A stretch of 50,069 bases of DNA from Phycisphaerales bacterium (GCA_007693765.1 RECZ01000096.1:1-50069); one strand, 5' to 3'; shown: positions 33,396 to 44,163, counted from the first letter of the stretch. Translations and numbers: made by a program. The notes: generated from the sequence alone by a model not told the origin.

Positions 33396-33961
33396 CCATG
33401 CACGTGCAGATCGGACACACGCCCGACCGAGGATTCGACGACCCCCTCGGGCTGATGAGCGATTGCCACAGGCGGATCGAGTCCTTCCTCGCGGCGCTGC
33501 AGCGCGTGGCGGAGACGCCCGACGGGCGTCTGGACGACGAGCGGCGTCGCGCCTTGTCGGCGGCCCTCGCGTACTTCCGCGACGCCGCGCCGAAGCACAC
33601 CGCGGACGAGGAGGAGTCGCTCATTCCCCGGCTGCGCGCGCTGGGGGACGAGCGCGTGCGTCCGCTGCTCGCGGCCGCGGAGCATCTCGAACGTGATCAC
33701 GCGCTGGCCGAAGCGCTGCACGCGCGTGTGGAGCGGATCGGCGAGGTGTGGTTGCGGAAGGGGTCGCTGCCCGAGGAGGCCCTCGTCGCGGTTCGGCGCG
33801 ACCTCGCCGCGCTGCACGGCCTGTACACTGCCCACATCGCCCTGGAGGACGATCGGCTCTTCCCCGGCGCCCGCGCGGCGCTGAGCGAGGCGGACCTCGC
33901 GGCGATCGGGCGGGAGATGGCGCAGCGGCGCGGGATCGACGCGCAAGGCGGATCGGTGTGA
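33392..33961 (+). CDS. Hemerythrin domain-containing protein
   Basis: The 189-residue protein has HHE-type motifs: LMSDCHRRIESFL, APKHTADEEESLIPRL, HLERDHALAEA and YTAHIALEDDRLFPGA. All five usual His and two acidic ligand positions appear filled. It is translationally coupled to ric (ATGA overlap) and to panE (GTGA overlap). It belongs with ric in NO or oxygen sensing, binding or iron supply. Two Met codons lie at the start, at 33392 and 33398. Confidence 0.88.
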   Translation: MTMHVQIGHTPDRGFDDPLGLMSDCHRRIESFLAALQRVAETPDGRLDDERRRALSAALAYFRDAAPKHTADEEESLIPRLRALGDERVRPLLAAAEHLERDHALAEALHARVERIGEVWLRKGSLPEEALVAVRRDLAALHGLYTAHIALEDDRLFPGARAALSEADLAAIGREMAQRRGIDAQGGSV

Positions 33962-34950
33962 GCGAGCAGGAACGGGCGCAGGCATGGACGGCGCGGCGGG
34001 TGGGCGTGATCGGCGCAGGCGCGATGGGCACGACCCTCGCGAGCGTGCTCGGCCGGCTCGTGCCCGTGGTGATCGTTTGCCGCAACCCAGCCCGGGCGGA
34101 GACGCTCTTCCGCATCGGCGCGCGGGTGCACGGCGCGGTGGAGTGCGCATCGCGCCCGATCGTGGTGAGCCGCGTCGAGGACCTGGCGCGGATCGGCGGG
34201 GTGAGCGCGGTCTTCGTGGCGACGAAGACGACGGCGATCGACGAGGTCGCCGCGGAGATGGCGCCGTTGATGTCCGAGCTCGGCGACCAGCCGGACGCGC
34301 CGTACACGATCAGTTTTCAGAACGGCATCGAGCCGGGCAAGCGGCTGATGGAGCGGCTGGGCGATCCGCGCGTGCTGCGGATGGTGCTCAACTTCGGGGC
34401 CAGACTCGACAAGGACGGCGCGGCCGAGACGACGCTGTACACGCCCCCGCATCTGATCGGCCGGCAGGACCGGACGTACGCGGCGGTGAGCGATTCGCTC
34501 GCCTCGACGCTTACGGCGTGCGGCTTCGAGACGCGCGCGGTGGACGATGTGGAGCCGTTCGTGTGGATGAAGGGGATCGTGAACGCCGCGATGAACCCGG
34601 TGGCCGCGCTGACGGACGCGTCCGTGGGCGAGACGCTGGACGCCCCGGCGCGAGTGATCGTGGAGCGTCTGCTGGCGGAGGGCGTGATGGTTGCGAAGGC
34701 GGAGGGGATCGATCTCGGCGATGACCCGGTGTCGAAGATGATGGCGGTGTTCGAATCCGCGAGGCTGCACACGCCCAGCATGGTCGAGGACATCCGGGCC
34801 GGACGCGAGAGCGAAGTGGGCCAACTGAACCGCCAGATCCTCGAGCACGCGCGGCGCGTCGGTGTCGAGACGCCCACGCACGAGCTCATCACCGCATTGA
34901 TCGACGCGTTCGACTGGCGGGTCTTCCACCGGGGCGAAGAGCGGGCCTGA
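33958..34950 (+). CDS. panE: 2-dehydropantoate 2-reductase (ketopantoate reductase)
   Basis: The 330-residue NADPH enzyme makes pantoate for coenzyme A. The Rossmann loop is VGVIGAGAMGTTLASVLG. The middle carries SFQNGIEPGKRL, close to the family QNG motif, and the C-terminal helical domain has WMKGIVNAAMNPVAALTDASVGE with the catalytic Lys, plus PSMVEDIRAGRESEVGQLN with the conserved Glu. It starts at GTG overlapping the hemerythrin stop; this start gives the usual N-terminus. Its place at the end of a stress operon is unusual. Related ketopantoate reductase-like proteins can act on other ketoacids. Confidence 0.9.
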   Translation: MSEQERAQAWTARRVGVIGAGAMGTTLASVLGRLVPVVIVCRNPARAETLFRIGARVHGAVECASRPIVVSRVEDLARIGGVSAVFVATKTTAIDEVAAEMAPLMSELGDQPDAPYTISFQNGIEPGKRLMERLGDPRVLRMVLNFGARLDKDGAAETTLYTPPHLIGRQDRTYAAVSDSLASTLTACGFETRAVDDVEPFVWMKGIVNAAMNPVAALTDASVGETLDAPARVIVERLLAEGVMVAKAEGIDLGDDPVSKMMAVFESARLHTPSMVEDIRAGRESEVGQLNRQILEHARRVGVETPTHELITALIDAFDWRVFHRGEERA

Positions 34951-35142
34951 ACGCGGCGCGTGCGCGCCGCCGCCGCCGGTTTCGCGCAAGCGTACAGTCA
35001 GTATCGCGCAGCCCTGGAGCGCACGAAAAGGGACGTATAGCGTGAGAAGGATGCCTGCACCGCAGGCGCGGGGACGTCGCGCATCGCGCAATCGTTCCGC
35101 GAGTTGCGGGATATTTCCGCGTGCGCTCGCGGCGCAGAAAAG

Positions 35143-35495
35143 TGGAGCCGGGGGGGATCGAACCCCCGTCCCGAGACCGTCCACGCATCGCCTCTACGCG
35201 TGTAGTCGGTGATTTAATCTCAGCCTCGCGTCGGGCGCCGACACCCTGCGCTTCGGCCCAGCCCCGAGTGGTTTCTCACCGATGCACCCCAAGGCAGTGT
35301 GCAGCGGCCAGCCCGATGTCTGTCGAGCGTCGTCCTATCGGGCGTGGGACGACGCTCGCGCGCCTGAATCTCAGGCAGCGAGAGCGAACTGCTTGTTGGC
35401 AGTTATCAAGTGTTGCACGCTTGTTGACGCGGCCAGCGTGCGCCGCGACGCGCCACGATGCGCAGCGCGTGTCCGGTCGAATCCAATTCGGCCCC
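35143..35495 (-). ncRNA. ssrA: tmRNA (ssrA), tag ANKQFALAA
   Basis: On the minus strand the 5' end reads GGGGCCGAATTGGATTCGAC, the conserved tmRNA start. The 3' end has a T-arm (GGGGG TTCGATC CCCCC) and the acceptor strand CGGCTCC, which pairs with the 5' GGGGCCG. The length is about 353 nt. CCA is not encoded. The tag frame lies at 35371-35400 (minus): GCC AAC AAG CAG TTC GCT CTC GCT GCC TGA, giving ANKQFALAA after the tRNA-borne Ala. The ALAA end is the usual ClpXP degron. It rescues stalled ribosomes. Confidence 0.96.
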
Positions 35496-35777
35496 ATGGT
35501 TGTCAAAGAGGGGGCGGCTCGGTGGGCCGCGCAGGCACACAGGGGTCTGTGGTGAGCGGCGCACCGCTCCGCCACGCGCCCCTGTGCATCGGATTATACG
35601 CACGAGGGGGTGAGAGGTTCGCGGGGGGGTGTTTGGGCTTTGGGAGTTGGAAGAGAGAAGGAGATGGGGGAGGAGACGGGCGGGGCGGCTGTCCTTCATG
35701 AGAAGAGATGAAAAGAGGTAGTTGGGGTAGGTGACGGGCGGGACGCCCGTCCCACTAGGTGGGGTAGGGGGGAGCGG
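35496..35777. other. Intergenic low-complexity region with a palindrome
   Basis: Between ssrA and the azoreductase-like gene the DNA is G- and purine-rich (GAGAAGGAGATGGGGGAGGAG type) with no coding frame of substance. A perfect hairpin, GACGGGCG / CGCCCGTC with a 3-nt loop, lies at 35733-35751; a degraded copy of the same motif is near 35673-35690. It is not followed by a T-run, so it is not a clear terminator. Confidence 0.5.
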
Positions 35778-36398
35778 TCAGAAGGTTTTGCCGAGTTCGC
35801 GCGCTTTGGCCTCGCATTCGCGCAGGTAGGCCTCGGCCTGGTCCTTCTTGGCGTCCACGGCGTCGGCGAAGCAGGTGCGGACGTCTTTGATGCCGATCCA
35901 CTTCATGACGTGCGTGAGGTAGGGGACGAGGAAGTCGCCGCTCTCGCGCGGGTCCTTGTCGTCGGGGTAGGCGCCGCCGCGGGAGCCGACGAGGGCGCCC
36001 TTGGCGTTGAGCAGGCCCTTGGGGCCGTTGGGTGTGTACTCGAAGGTGATGCGCGCCTGCACGACGGTGTCGATCCACTGCTTGAGCTTCCACGTGGGGC
36101 CGAAGTTCCACATGGGGGTGGTGATGAGCAGGCGGTCGCACGCGAGCAGCGGGTCGATGAAGGTGCAGAAGCGGTCGAGGCGTTTCTGCTCGGCGGGGTT
36201 GAGGTCGCCGCGGGCCTGGTGCAGGCGGGTGTTGGCGTCCTTGGCGTCGGTCATGGGCAGGTCTACGGCGTAGAGGTCGATCTCGCGGATCTCGGCGCCG
36301 GGGTTGGCCTCGCTGAAGCCTTCGAGGAAGGCGCGGGCGATGCGCTTGGAGCGGGATTCGTCGTCGCCGCGGGGGTTGGCGATCACGTGAAGCAGCAT
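35778..36398 (-). CDS. azoR: FMN-dependent NADH-azoreductase / quinone reductase-like flavoprotein
   Basis: The 206-residue flavodoxin-fold protein has the AzoR pattern: VIANPRGDDESRSKRIARAF at the FMN phosphate loop, LLITTPMWNFGPTWKLKQWID with the conserved PMWNF, ITFEYTPNGPKGLL and VGSRGGAYP. It closely matches the length of AzoR proteins. These reduce quinones and azo compounds with NADH and protect against thiol and electrophile stress. It stands alone, facing ssrA, with ispD on the other strand 77 bp upstream. Confidence 0.9.
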   Translation of the reverse strand: MLLHVIANPRGDDESRSKRIARAFLEGFSEANPGAEIREIDLYAVDLPMTDAKDANTRLHQARGDLNPAEQKRLDRFCTFIDPLLACDRLLITTPMWNFGPTWKLKQWIDTVVQARITFEYTPNGPKGLLNAKGALVGSRGGAYPDDKDPRESGDFLVPYLTHVMKWIGIKDVRTCFADAVDAKKDQAEAYLRECEAKARELGKTF

Positions 36399-36475
36399 GG
36401 AGGGTCTCCGCTGGGGGTGAGTGTCTCGACGAGGGGCCCGTTCGCGCCGCGGGCGCGTCGGGGTAGGATGCGGGC

Positions 36476-37264
36476 ATGAAACTCGGTGTGATTATTCCCG
36501 CGGCGGGGGCGTCGCGTCGGTTCGGCGGACGCAGCAAGGTCGCGGAGGACCTCGGCGGGCGCCCCGTGCTCCAGCGCACGGTGGAGCTTTTCGTCAACCG
36601 CGACGAGGCGACGTGCATCGTCGTCGCGGCCCCCGTCGTGCCCGACGGCGCGCTCAACGAGTTCAAGGCCCGTTTCGCCGACAAGTTCGCGCTGCTGGGC
36701 GTGCGCATCTGCGAGGGCGGGCGCGAGCACCGCTGGCAGAGCGTGCGCAACGCCCTGGCCGAGATCCCCGACGACTGCACCCACATCGCCGTGCACGACG
36801 GCGCCCGCCCCTGCGCCTCCACGGCCCTCATCGACCGCGTGCTCGAGGCTGCACGCAAGCACCCCGCCGTCATCCCCGCGCTGGACGTGCCCGACACCCT
36901 CAAGCGCGTCTCCGCCGAGGCCGTCCGCGACACCGACGTGGACCCGCTCGACGCCATCCTCGGCGACGCCGGGAAATCCAACGTGACCGTGCGCCGCGTG
37001 GAGGAGACCGTCTCGCGCGCGCACATGGTGCTGGTGCAGACGCCGCAGGTCTTCGACGCGGCCCTGCTGCGTCGCGCCTACGGACAGGCCGACCTCGACA
37101 GCACCGACGACGCCCAACTCATCGAGCGCCTCGGCGAGAGCGTGACCGTGGTCGAGGGCGACGCCTGGAACGTGAAGATCACCCGCCCGTCGGACATCGA
37201 CCTGGCCCGGCGCATCCTCGGGGCCAAGGGGCCGAGCGAGCGGCCTTCGCACCTCAAGTTCTGA
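36476..37264 (+). CDS. ispD: 2-C-methyl-D-erythritol 4-phosphate cytidylyltransferase
   Basis: The 262-residue enzyme of the non-mevalonate isoprenoid pathway transfers CMP to MEP. The N-terminal nucleotide loop is GVIIPAAGASRRFGG. It has GGREHRWQSVRNAL, HIAVHDGARPCAS for the catalytic Asp, ALDVPDTLKR, and VQTPQVFDAALLRRAY. The ITRPSDIDLARRIL segment closes the domain. A roughly 20-residue insert after DTLKR (DVDPLDAILGDAGKSNVTV) is longer than in E. coli. ispF is not adjacent. Confidence 0.95.
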   Translation: MKLGVIIPAAGASRRFGGRSKVAEDLGGRPVLQRTVELFVNRDEATCIVVAAPVVPDGALNEFKARFADKFALLGVRICEGGREHRWQSVRNALAEIPDDCTHIAVHDGARPCASTALIDRVLEAARKHPAVIPALDVPDTLKRVSAEAVRDTDVDPLDAILGDAGKSNVTVRRVEETVSRAHMVLVQTPQVFDAALLRRAYGQADLDSTDDAQLIERLGESVTVVEGDAWNVKITRPSDIDLARRILGAKGPSERPSHLKF

Positions 37265-37270
37265 ACGCGC

Positions 37271-37771
37271 TCACCGCACCCACGCCAGCTCTTCGAACCG
37301 TTCCACCAACAGCCTCGCGTTGGCGTCGGTCGTCATCGAGGGCGTGTACACGGCCGATGCGCCCTGCGCGCGCACCCAGATCACCACACCCGCGCCCCGG
37401 TCCAGCGCTGCGCGTTCACTCCCGGGGGCCGCTGCGCGTGATCCGGGGGATCCGGGGGCGCCGCTCGGCACGCCCGCGGCCAGCGCCAGGCGCCACACGC
37501 CGGCGCGTTCGTCTTCGCCGAGTCGGCGGGTGAAGTTGGGCAGCAGGTCCGATCCGGCGCCGGGGCCGATCGCGGCTCTGAGGCTGCCGTCCGGGTCCAG
37601 CACGTAGCGGGCCGGCGTCAGGCCGTGGGCGTCGTCTCGCACCGTGATGGAGAGGGCGAAGTCCGGCGCGGGGGACGCCGCGTCCAGGGGTGCGCGCCGA
37701 TCCGGCGCAGCGCACGCGCCCAGCGCCGCAAGCGCCGTGATGAGCAGCAGTCGTCCGAGGGTCCCCTGCAT
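37271..37771 (-). CDS. Putative lipoprotein of unknown function
   Basis: The 166-residue protein begins with a hydrophobic signal and a lipobox ending at Cys20 (ALAALGAC). The rest is Ala/Pro/Asp rich, with FALSITVRDDAHGLTPARY and LLPNFTRRLGEDERAGVWRLAL segments, and a beta-strand near GAGVVIWVRAQGASAVYT. No domain was identified. It is convergent with ispD (6 bp apart) and divergent from pheT (78 bp). Confidence 0.7.
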   Translation of the reverse strand: MQGTLGRLLLITALAALGACAAPDRRAPLDAASPAPDFALSITVRDDAHGLTPARYVLDPDGSLRAAIGPGAGSDLLPNFTRRLGEDERAGVWRLALAAGVPSGAPGSPGSRAAAPGSERAALDRGAGVVIWVRAQGASAVYTPSMTTDANARLLVERFEELAWVR

Positions 37772-37849
37772 ACCCCCAATCTAGCCGCGCCGACGCGCCC
37801 CGTCCCGGGCGGATCGAGCCCCATCACGCTCGTGTATGCTCTGCGCCCC

Positions 37850-39922
37850 ATGCTCGCCAGTGTTCGTTGGCTCAACACGCTCCTCGCCTCCGGCTCCCCC
37901 GGTTCCTCAGGACCGGCCGGCGCCGTCACGCCCGATGAGGCCGAGCACGTGCTCACCTTCGCCGGCTTCCCCATCGAATCGCGCGAGGACCTTCCCGGCG
38001 GCGACGTCCGCCTCGACGTCGAGGTCACCAGCAACCGCGGCGACTGCCTCAGCCACCTCGGCCTCGCCCGCGAGATCGCCGCGGCCACCGGGCGGCAGTT
38101 GATCGTTCCGACCCCCGATCCCGAGCCCGACGGCGAGCCGGTGGGCTCGTTCGCCTCGCTGCAGAACACCACGCCGGACGTCTGCCCCCGGTTCACCGCC
38201 CGCGTCATCCGCGGCGTGAAGGTGGGGCCCAGCCCCAAGTGGCTCGTCGAGGCGCTCGAGGCCGTCGGGCAGCGATCCATCAACAACGTGGTGGATGTCT
38301 CCAACTACGTGCTGCTCGAACTGGGCAACCCCTCGCACACGTTCGACCTCAACACCCTTGCCGGCCGCACCGCCGTCATCCGCTGGGCGAAGAAGGGCGA
38401 GCGCTTCGAAGCGCTCGACGGGCGCACGCACACCCTGCGCGAAGATGAGTTGGTCGTCGCCGACGCCGAGCGCGCCGTCTCGCTCGCCGGCGTCATCGGC
38501 GGCGAGTCGTCCTCCGTCACCGAGCGCACCACCGATGTGCTCCTCGAGGTCGCCACGTGGGACCCGGCGACGATCCGGCGCGCCGCCCGCAGGCTGAACA
38601 TCCGCACCGACGCCGGCCACCGCTTCGAGCGCATCGTCGACGCCCGCACCATCGACGCCGCGGCGGACCGTCTGGCCGCGCTCATCCTCGAACTCGCGGG
38701 CGGATCGCTCGCCGAGGGCGTGCTCGACGCCGGCGCCCCGGCCGTTGCGCTGCGCATCGTCGAGATGCGCGCCCAGCGCTGCCGCGACCTGCTGGGCGTC
38801 GACACGCCCACCACCGAGATGGCCCGCCTCCTCACCGCGCTCGACGTCGATGCGCACCTCGACGAGCCGAGCGACACCCTCCGCTGCGAGATCCCGCCGC
38901 ACCGCCCCGACCTGACGCGCGAGGTCGATCTCATCGAAGAGGTCGCCCGCACGCACGGGTACGACCGCATCCCCATGCACGAAACCGTGCAGGTGCGCGT
39001 CGCCCCGCCGCAGGCCGACGAGCGCGCCATGCGCGAGATCGCCGACACCCTCACCGGGTGCGGCTTCTTCGAGACCGTGACGTTCTCGTTCATCACCCCC
39101 GAAGAGGCCGCGCTCTTCCTGCCCGCGGGCATGCGCGTGCTGCGCGTCGACGAGGAGCGCCGCAAGGGCGAGCCCGCGCTGCGCCCCAGCGTGCTGCCCA
39201 GCCTGCTCCGCTGCCGCAGGATCAACCAGGACGCCGGCCTCCGCGCCGAGGGCGGCGTGCGTCTCTTCGAGTTCGGCGGCGGCTACGCCGAGGACGACGA
39301 AGGGCAGACCGTCGAGTCGCGCAATCTCGCCCTGCTCATCGATGCGCCCGACGAGCAGCAGGGCCTCCGCGCCATGCGCGGCGTGCTCGACGCCATCGGC
39401 GCGCGCGTCGGCGGAATGGCGCCCGTCTACGAGGCCCACGAGGGCAGCCGCCCCGCCGACCGCCCCGACGCGACCATCGGCGTGAGCATGGGCGGCGTGA
39501 CGATCGGCGCCGTGCGGCTCTTCTCGAACGACATCCTCAAGCGGTACGGCATCGAGGGCGTCGTCGTCGGCGCCGAGGTCGATCTGCCGGCGCTCATCAG
39601 CGTCTACCCGCCCCGCCCCGTGGTGCGGGCGCTGGCCGCCTTCCCCGCGATCGAGCGCGACCTGAGCGTCATCGTCGACGAGGCCACCACCTGGGCGTCC
39701 ATCGAGGGCGTGGTCAAGGCCACGGGCCCGGCGCTGCTCGAGCACGCCTCGTTCGTCGGCGTCTATCGCGGCAAGCAGGTGGGCGCGGGCAAGAAGTCCG
39801 TGACGCTCCGGCTCCGCTTCCGCGACCCCGCCCGCACCCTCCGCCACGAGGAGGTCGACCCGCAGGTCGCCGCCGTGGTCGCGGCGATGCAGCGCGATGT
39901 GGACGCTGCGTTGCGGGCCTGA
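37850..39922 (+). CDS. pheT: Phenylalanyl-tRNA synthetase beta subunit, short form without tRNA-binding domain
   Basis: The 690-residue beta subunit has the core domains: DVEVTSNRGDCLSHLGLAREIA, the B3/B4 editing region with VDVSNYVLLELGNPSHTFDLNTL, RRAARRLNIRTDAGHRFER, the B5 region with HRPDLTREVDLIEEVARTHGYD, and the C-terminal ferredoxin-like anticodon domain (FPAIERDLSVIVDE). The first conserved core motif starts at about residue 55. In E. coli the EMAP-type tRNA-binding domain sits between the first strand and this motif; here there is no room for it. The partner pheS is not in the window. Confidence 0.94.
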   Translation: MLASVRWLNTLLASGSPGSSGPAGAVTPDEAEHVLTFAGFPIESREDLPGGDVRLDVEVTSNRGDCLSHLGLAREIAAATGRQLIVPTPDPEPDGEPVGSFASLQNTTPDVCPRFTARVIRGVKVGPSPKWLVEALEAVGQRSINNVVDVSNYVLLELGNPSHTFDLNTLAGRTAVIRWAKKGERFEALDGRTHTLREDELVVADAERAVSLAGVIGGESSSVTERTTDVLLEVATWDPATIRRAARRLNIRTDAGHRFERIVDARTIDAAADRLAALILELAGGSLAEGVLDAGAPAVALRIVEMRAQRCRDLLGVDTPTTEMARLLTALDVDAHLDEPSDTLRCEIPPHRPDLTREVDLIEEVARTHGYDRIPMHETVQVRVAPPQADERAMREIADTLTGCGFFETVTFSFITPEEAALFLPAGMRVLRVDEERRKGEPALRPSVLPSLLRCRRINQDAGLRAEGGVRLFEFGGGYAEDDEGQTVESRNLALLIDAPDEQQGLRAMRGVLDAIGARVGGMAPVYEAHEGSRPADRPDATIGVSMGGVTIGAVRLFSNDILKRYGIEGVVVGAEVDLPALISVYPPRPVVRALAAFPAIERDLSVIVDEATTWASIEGVVKATGPALLEHASFVGVYRGKQVGAGKKSVTLRLRFRDPARTLRHEEVDPQVAAVVAAMQRDVDAALRA

Positions 39923-40081
39923 GCCGCAGGTGAACCCCGCCACCAAACCGCCCCCCACGCCGCTCCTATCGCGGTAATTGCGACCAGAACGGGGGTCGGG
40001 GTGCACCGGCGGCTGTGCGGGTATCATGGGGGGCAGACGTTGCGAGGGGGATGACAGGAACCAAACAGAGGAGACGCCGCG

Positions 40082-41017
40082 ATGACGAGCGCCCCTGCCA
40101 CGAGGAATTCGCCCATGTCCGAAACGCGCCCGGCCACGGAGGATCGGCCCCTCATCTGGATCGACGGCACGCTCTATCCCAAGAGCGAGGCCAAGATCAG
40201 CGTGTACGACCACGGGCTGCTCTACGGCGACGGCTGCTTCGAGGGCATCCGCTTCTACAACAAGCGCATCTTCAAGGCCCGCGCGCACCTCGACCGCATC
40301 TACCGCAACTGCGAGCGCATCCGCCTGCCCATCCCCTACACCAAGGACGAGATGCTGGCCATGATGCGCGAGTGCATCGACGCCAACGGCCTCACCGACG
40401 GCTACATCCGCCTCATCGTCACCCGCGGCGTGGGCACGCTCGGCCTCAACCCCTTCAAGTGCGAGCGCGCGGGCGTGATCAGCATCGCCGACACCATCGC
40501 CCTCTACCCGCCCGAGATGTACGAGAACGGGATGAAGGTCATCGTGGCCAAACGCCCCCGCACGCCCACCGCGTGTTTGGACCCCAGCCTCAAGAGCCTC
40601 AACTACCTCAACAACATCCTCGCCAAGGTCGAGGCCATCGACGCGGGCGTGCTCGAGTGCATCATGCTCTCGACCGAGGGCTGGGTCGGCGAGTGCTCCG
40701 GCGACAACATCTTCGTCGTCAAGGACGGGCGCCTCCTCACGCCGCCGCTCGAGGCCGGCATGCTCGACGGCATCACCCGCGCCTTCGTCAAGGACGAACT
40801 GGCGCCCAGTCTGGGCGTCGAGGTCGAAGAGAAGTGGATGCGCATCGAGGACGTGCTGCAGGCCGACGAGATCTTCCTCACCGGCACCGCCGCCGAGATC
40901 ATCGCCGTGACGCAGATCGAAGACACCGTCATCGGCTCCGGCAAGGAAGGCCCCGTGACCAAGCGCCTGCGCGACGGCTTCCGCAAGGTCGTCAGCAAGG
41001 ACGCCCCGGAAGACTGA
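40082..41017 (+). CDS. ilvE: Branched-chain amino acid aminotransferase
   Basis: The 311-residue PLP class IV transaminase carries out the last step of Leu, Ile and Val synthesis. It has WIDGTLYPKSEAKISVYDHGLLYGDG, FEGIRFYNKRIFKARAHLDR, the PLP lysine in SLKSLNYLNNILAK, and AEIIAVTQIEDTVIGSG. GWVGECSGDNIF carries the Glu that pairs with the pyridine nitrogen. D-amino acid transaminases share the fold, but the motif spacing favours the branched-chain enzyme. The ATG at 40082 has GGAGACGCCGCG before it; an ATG at 40115 is an alternative. Confidence 0.93.
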   Translation: MTSAPATRNSPMSETRPATEDRPLIWIDGTLYPKSEAKISVYDHGLLYGDGCFEGIRFYNKRIFKARAHLDRIYRNCERIRLPIPYTKDEMLAMMRECIDANGLTDGYIRLIVTRGVGTLGLNPFKCERAGVISIADTIALYPPEMYENGMKVIVAKRPRTPTACLDPSLKSLNYLNNILAKVEAIDAGVLECIMLSTEGWVGECSGDNIFVVKDGRLLTPPLEAGMLDGITRAFVKDELAPSLGVEVEEKWMRIEDVLQADEIFLTGTAAEIIAVTQIEDTVIGSGKEGPVTKRLRDGFRKVVSKDAPED

Positions 41018-41027
41018 ACACGTCGCG

Positions 41028-41255
41028 ATGGATCAGACCCGCGCCCTTCTCGAGATGTACGCCGACCGCGGCCCCGCGTGGCGCGCCGCCATCGAGGCGG
41101 GGCACGACATGTCGCTGGTGGAGCAGGCGATGCACCGGACCTTCGAGCAGCGCATTGAGGACCTGCAGCGGGCGATCGATTCGCTCGCCGCTCTGCGTGA
41201 GGCGGTGATCGAGCGTGCCGCAGCGGAACGACGAACTCCTGACGCGACTCATTGA
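41028..41255 (+). CDS. Small helical protein upstream of a nucleotidyltransferase-like gene
   Basis: The 75-residue protein is predicted to be nearly all helix, with acidic and basic residues alternating (RTFEQRIEDLQRAIDSLAAL). It starts 10 bp after ilvE and overlaps the next gene by 41 bp. The pairing of a small helical protein with a nucleotidyltransferase-fold protein resembles toxin-antitoxin-like modules, but neither partner matches a known family with certainty. I could not recognise a domain. Confidence 0.6.
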   Translation: MDQTRALLEMYADRGPAWRAAIEAGHDMSLVEQAMHRTFEQRIEDLQRAIDSLAALREAVIERAAAERRTPDATH

Positions 41256-41721
41256 CGCCGGCGTCGACTTTGTGATCGTCGTCGGCGCCGCAGCGTTCGC
41301 CTACGGCGCCACGTACCCGACGGTCGATCTCGACGCCGCGTTCCGCTTCACCCGTGAAAACGCTGAGCGGCTGCTGCGTGCGTTCGACGGCGTGCCGATC
41401 CGGCACGCCATCACGCCCGGCAAGCGGCCCGTCACCGAGGACGCGTCGGCGCTGGCGTCGCTGCGCAACCTGTACCTGGAGAGCGACCTCGGGCGGCTCG
41501 ATTTGCTGGGCGAGCTCCCGCCCGTCGGCGGCTACGAGGACGCCCTGCGCCGGTCGCACAGCGTGACGCTGCACGGCCGCGAGGTCCGGCTGATCGACAT
41601 CGACGCGCTGATCGAATGCAAGGAGGCGCTGGGCCGCCCCAAGGACGTCCTCGTCGCGCAGCAGCTCCGCGCGATCCGCGAGCGCACATCACACCCCGGA
41701 GTACCCCCGCGCGGCGTGTAG
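41215..41721 (+). CDS. Nucleotidyltransferase-fold protein
   Basis: The 168-residue protein starts at GTG and opens NDELLTRLIDAGVDFVIVVGAAA, then TYPTVDLDAAF. This resembles the nucleotidyltransferase / AbiEii-like pattern (VIVGG.A...G..R.T.DID), but the Gly-Gly is Gly-Ala and the Arg before the Asp motif is replaced. The Asp pair DLD remains. A later segment reads RLIDIDALIECKEALGRPKD, matching the late part of the fold. Catalysis is uncertain. It overlaps the small upstream gene. Confidence 0.7.
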   Translation: MPQRNDELLTRLIDAGVDFVIVVGAAAFAYGATYPTVDLDAAFRFTRENAERLLRAFDGVPIRHAITPGKRPVTEDASALASLRNLYLESDLGRLDLLGELPPVGGYEDALRRSHSVTLHGREVRLIDIDALIECKEALGRPKDVLVAQQLRAIRERTSHPGVPPRGV

Positions 41722-41761
41722 ACTCGTGCGCGCCGTCCACCCCGCCACGGAAGACACCGCC

Positions 41762-42196
41762 ATGCCCAAGATCGTCTGGATGATCGGCCTGCTCGTGCTC
41801 TCCAACGTCTTCATGACGTTCGCGTGGTATTTCCACCTCAAGCACAAGGCGTGGCCGCTGGTCATGGCCATCGGCGTCTCGTGGCTGATCGCGCTGCCCG
41901 AGTACATCCTGCACGTGCCCGCAAACCGCTTAGGGCACACGGCCTTCGGCGGCCCGTTCACGGCGCCGCAACTCAAGGTCATACAGGAGGCCATCACCCT
42001 CCTCGTCTTCGCGGCCTTCAGCGTGCTCATCCTCAAGGAGAAGCCGCGCATCAACGAGTACATCGCCATGTGCATGATCTTCGGCGCCGTGGTCGTCGCC
42101 ATGTGGGGACGCACCTCGCCCACCGTCGGCGTCCACCCGCAGGCGCCCGTCGTCGAGCCCGCGGTCGATCCCGAATCGCTCGCCCGCCACGAATAA
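41762..42196 (+). CDS. DMT-family (DUF486) small membrane protein
   Basis: The 144-residue protein has four membrane spans: [60 protein letters not shown] and [15 protein letters not shown]. The segments FAWYFHLKH and [14 protein letters not shown] are typical of the DUF486 (DMT-related) family, whose function is not known. A short polar C-terminal tail follows. It begins at ATG 41762 and ends 40 bp before the Hsp70 gene. Confidence 0.88.
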   Translation: MPKIVWMIGLLVLSNVFMTFAWYFHLKHKAWPLVMAIGVSWLIALPEYILHVPANRLGHTAFGGPFTAPQLKVIQEAITLLVFAAFSVLILKEKPRINEYIAMCMIFGAVVVAMWGRTSPTVGVHPQAPVVEPAVDPESLARHE

Positions 42197-42236
42197 CGCC
42201 CCAGCGCCGCGACGCGGGCGCGCATACCCTTGCGCA

Positions 42237-44132
<1,896 letters not shown>

Positions 44133-44163
44133 GCGGCCGAAACCCGCGTTGGCGCGATGATCG

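Noticed and set aside
35143-35175. A tRNA-like T-arm and acceptor stem
   Set aside because: No anticodon arm is at tRNA distance; the conserved 5' end and tag frame show it is the tRNA-like end of tmRNA.
35600-35760. Purine-rich stretch as a possible replication or recombination site
   Set aside because: No DnaA boxes, no iterons and no other origin features; it looks like simple low-complexity DNA.
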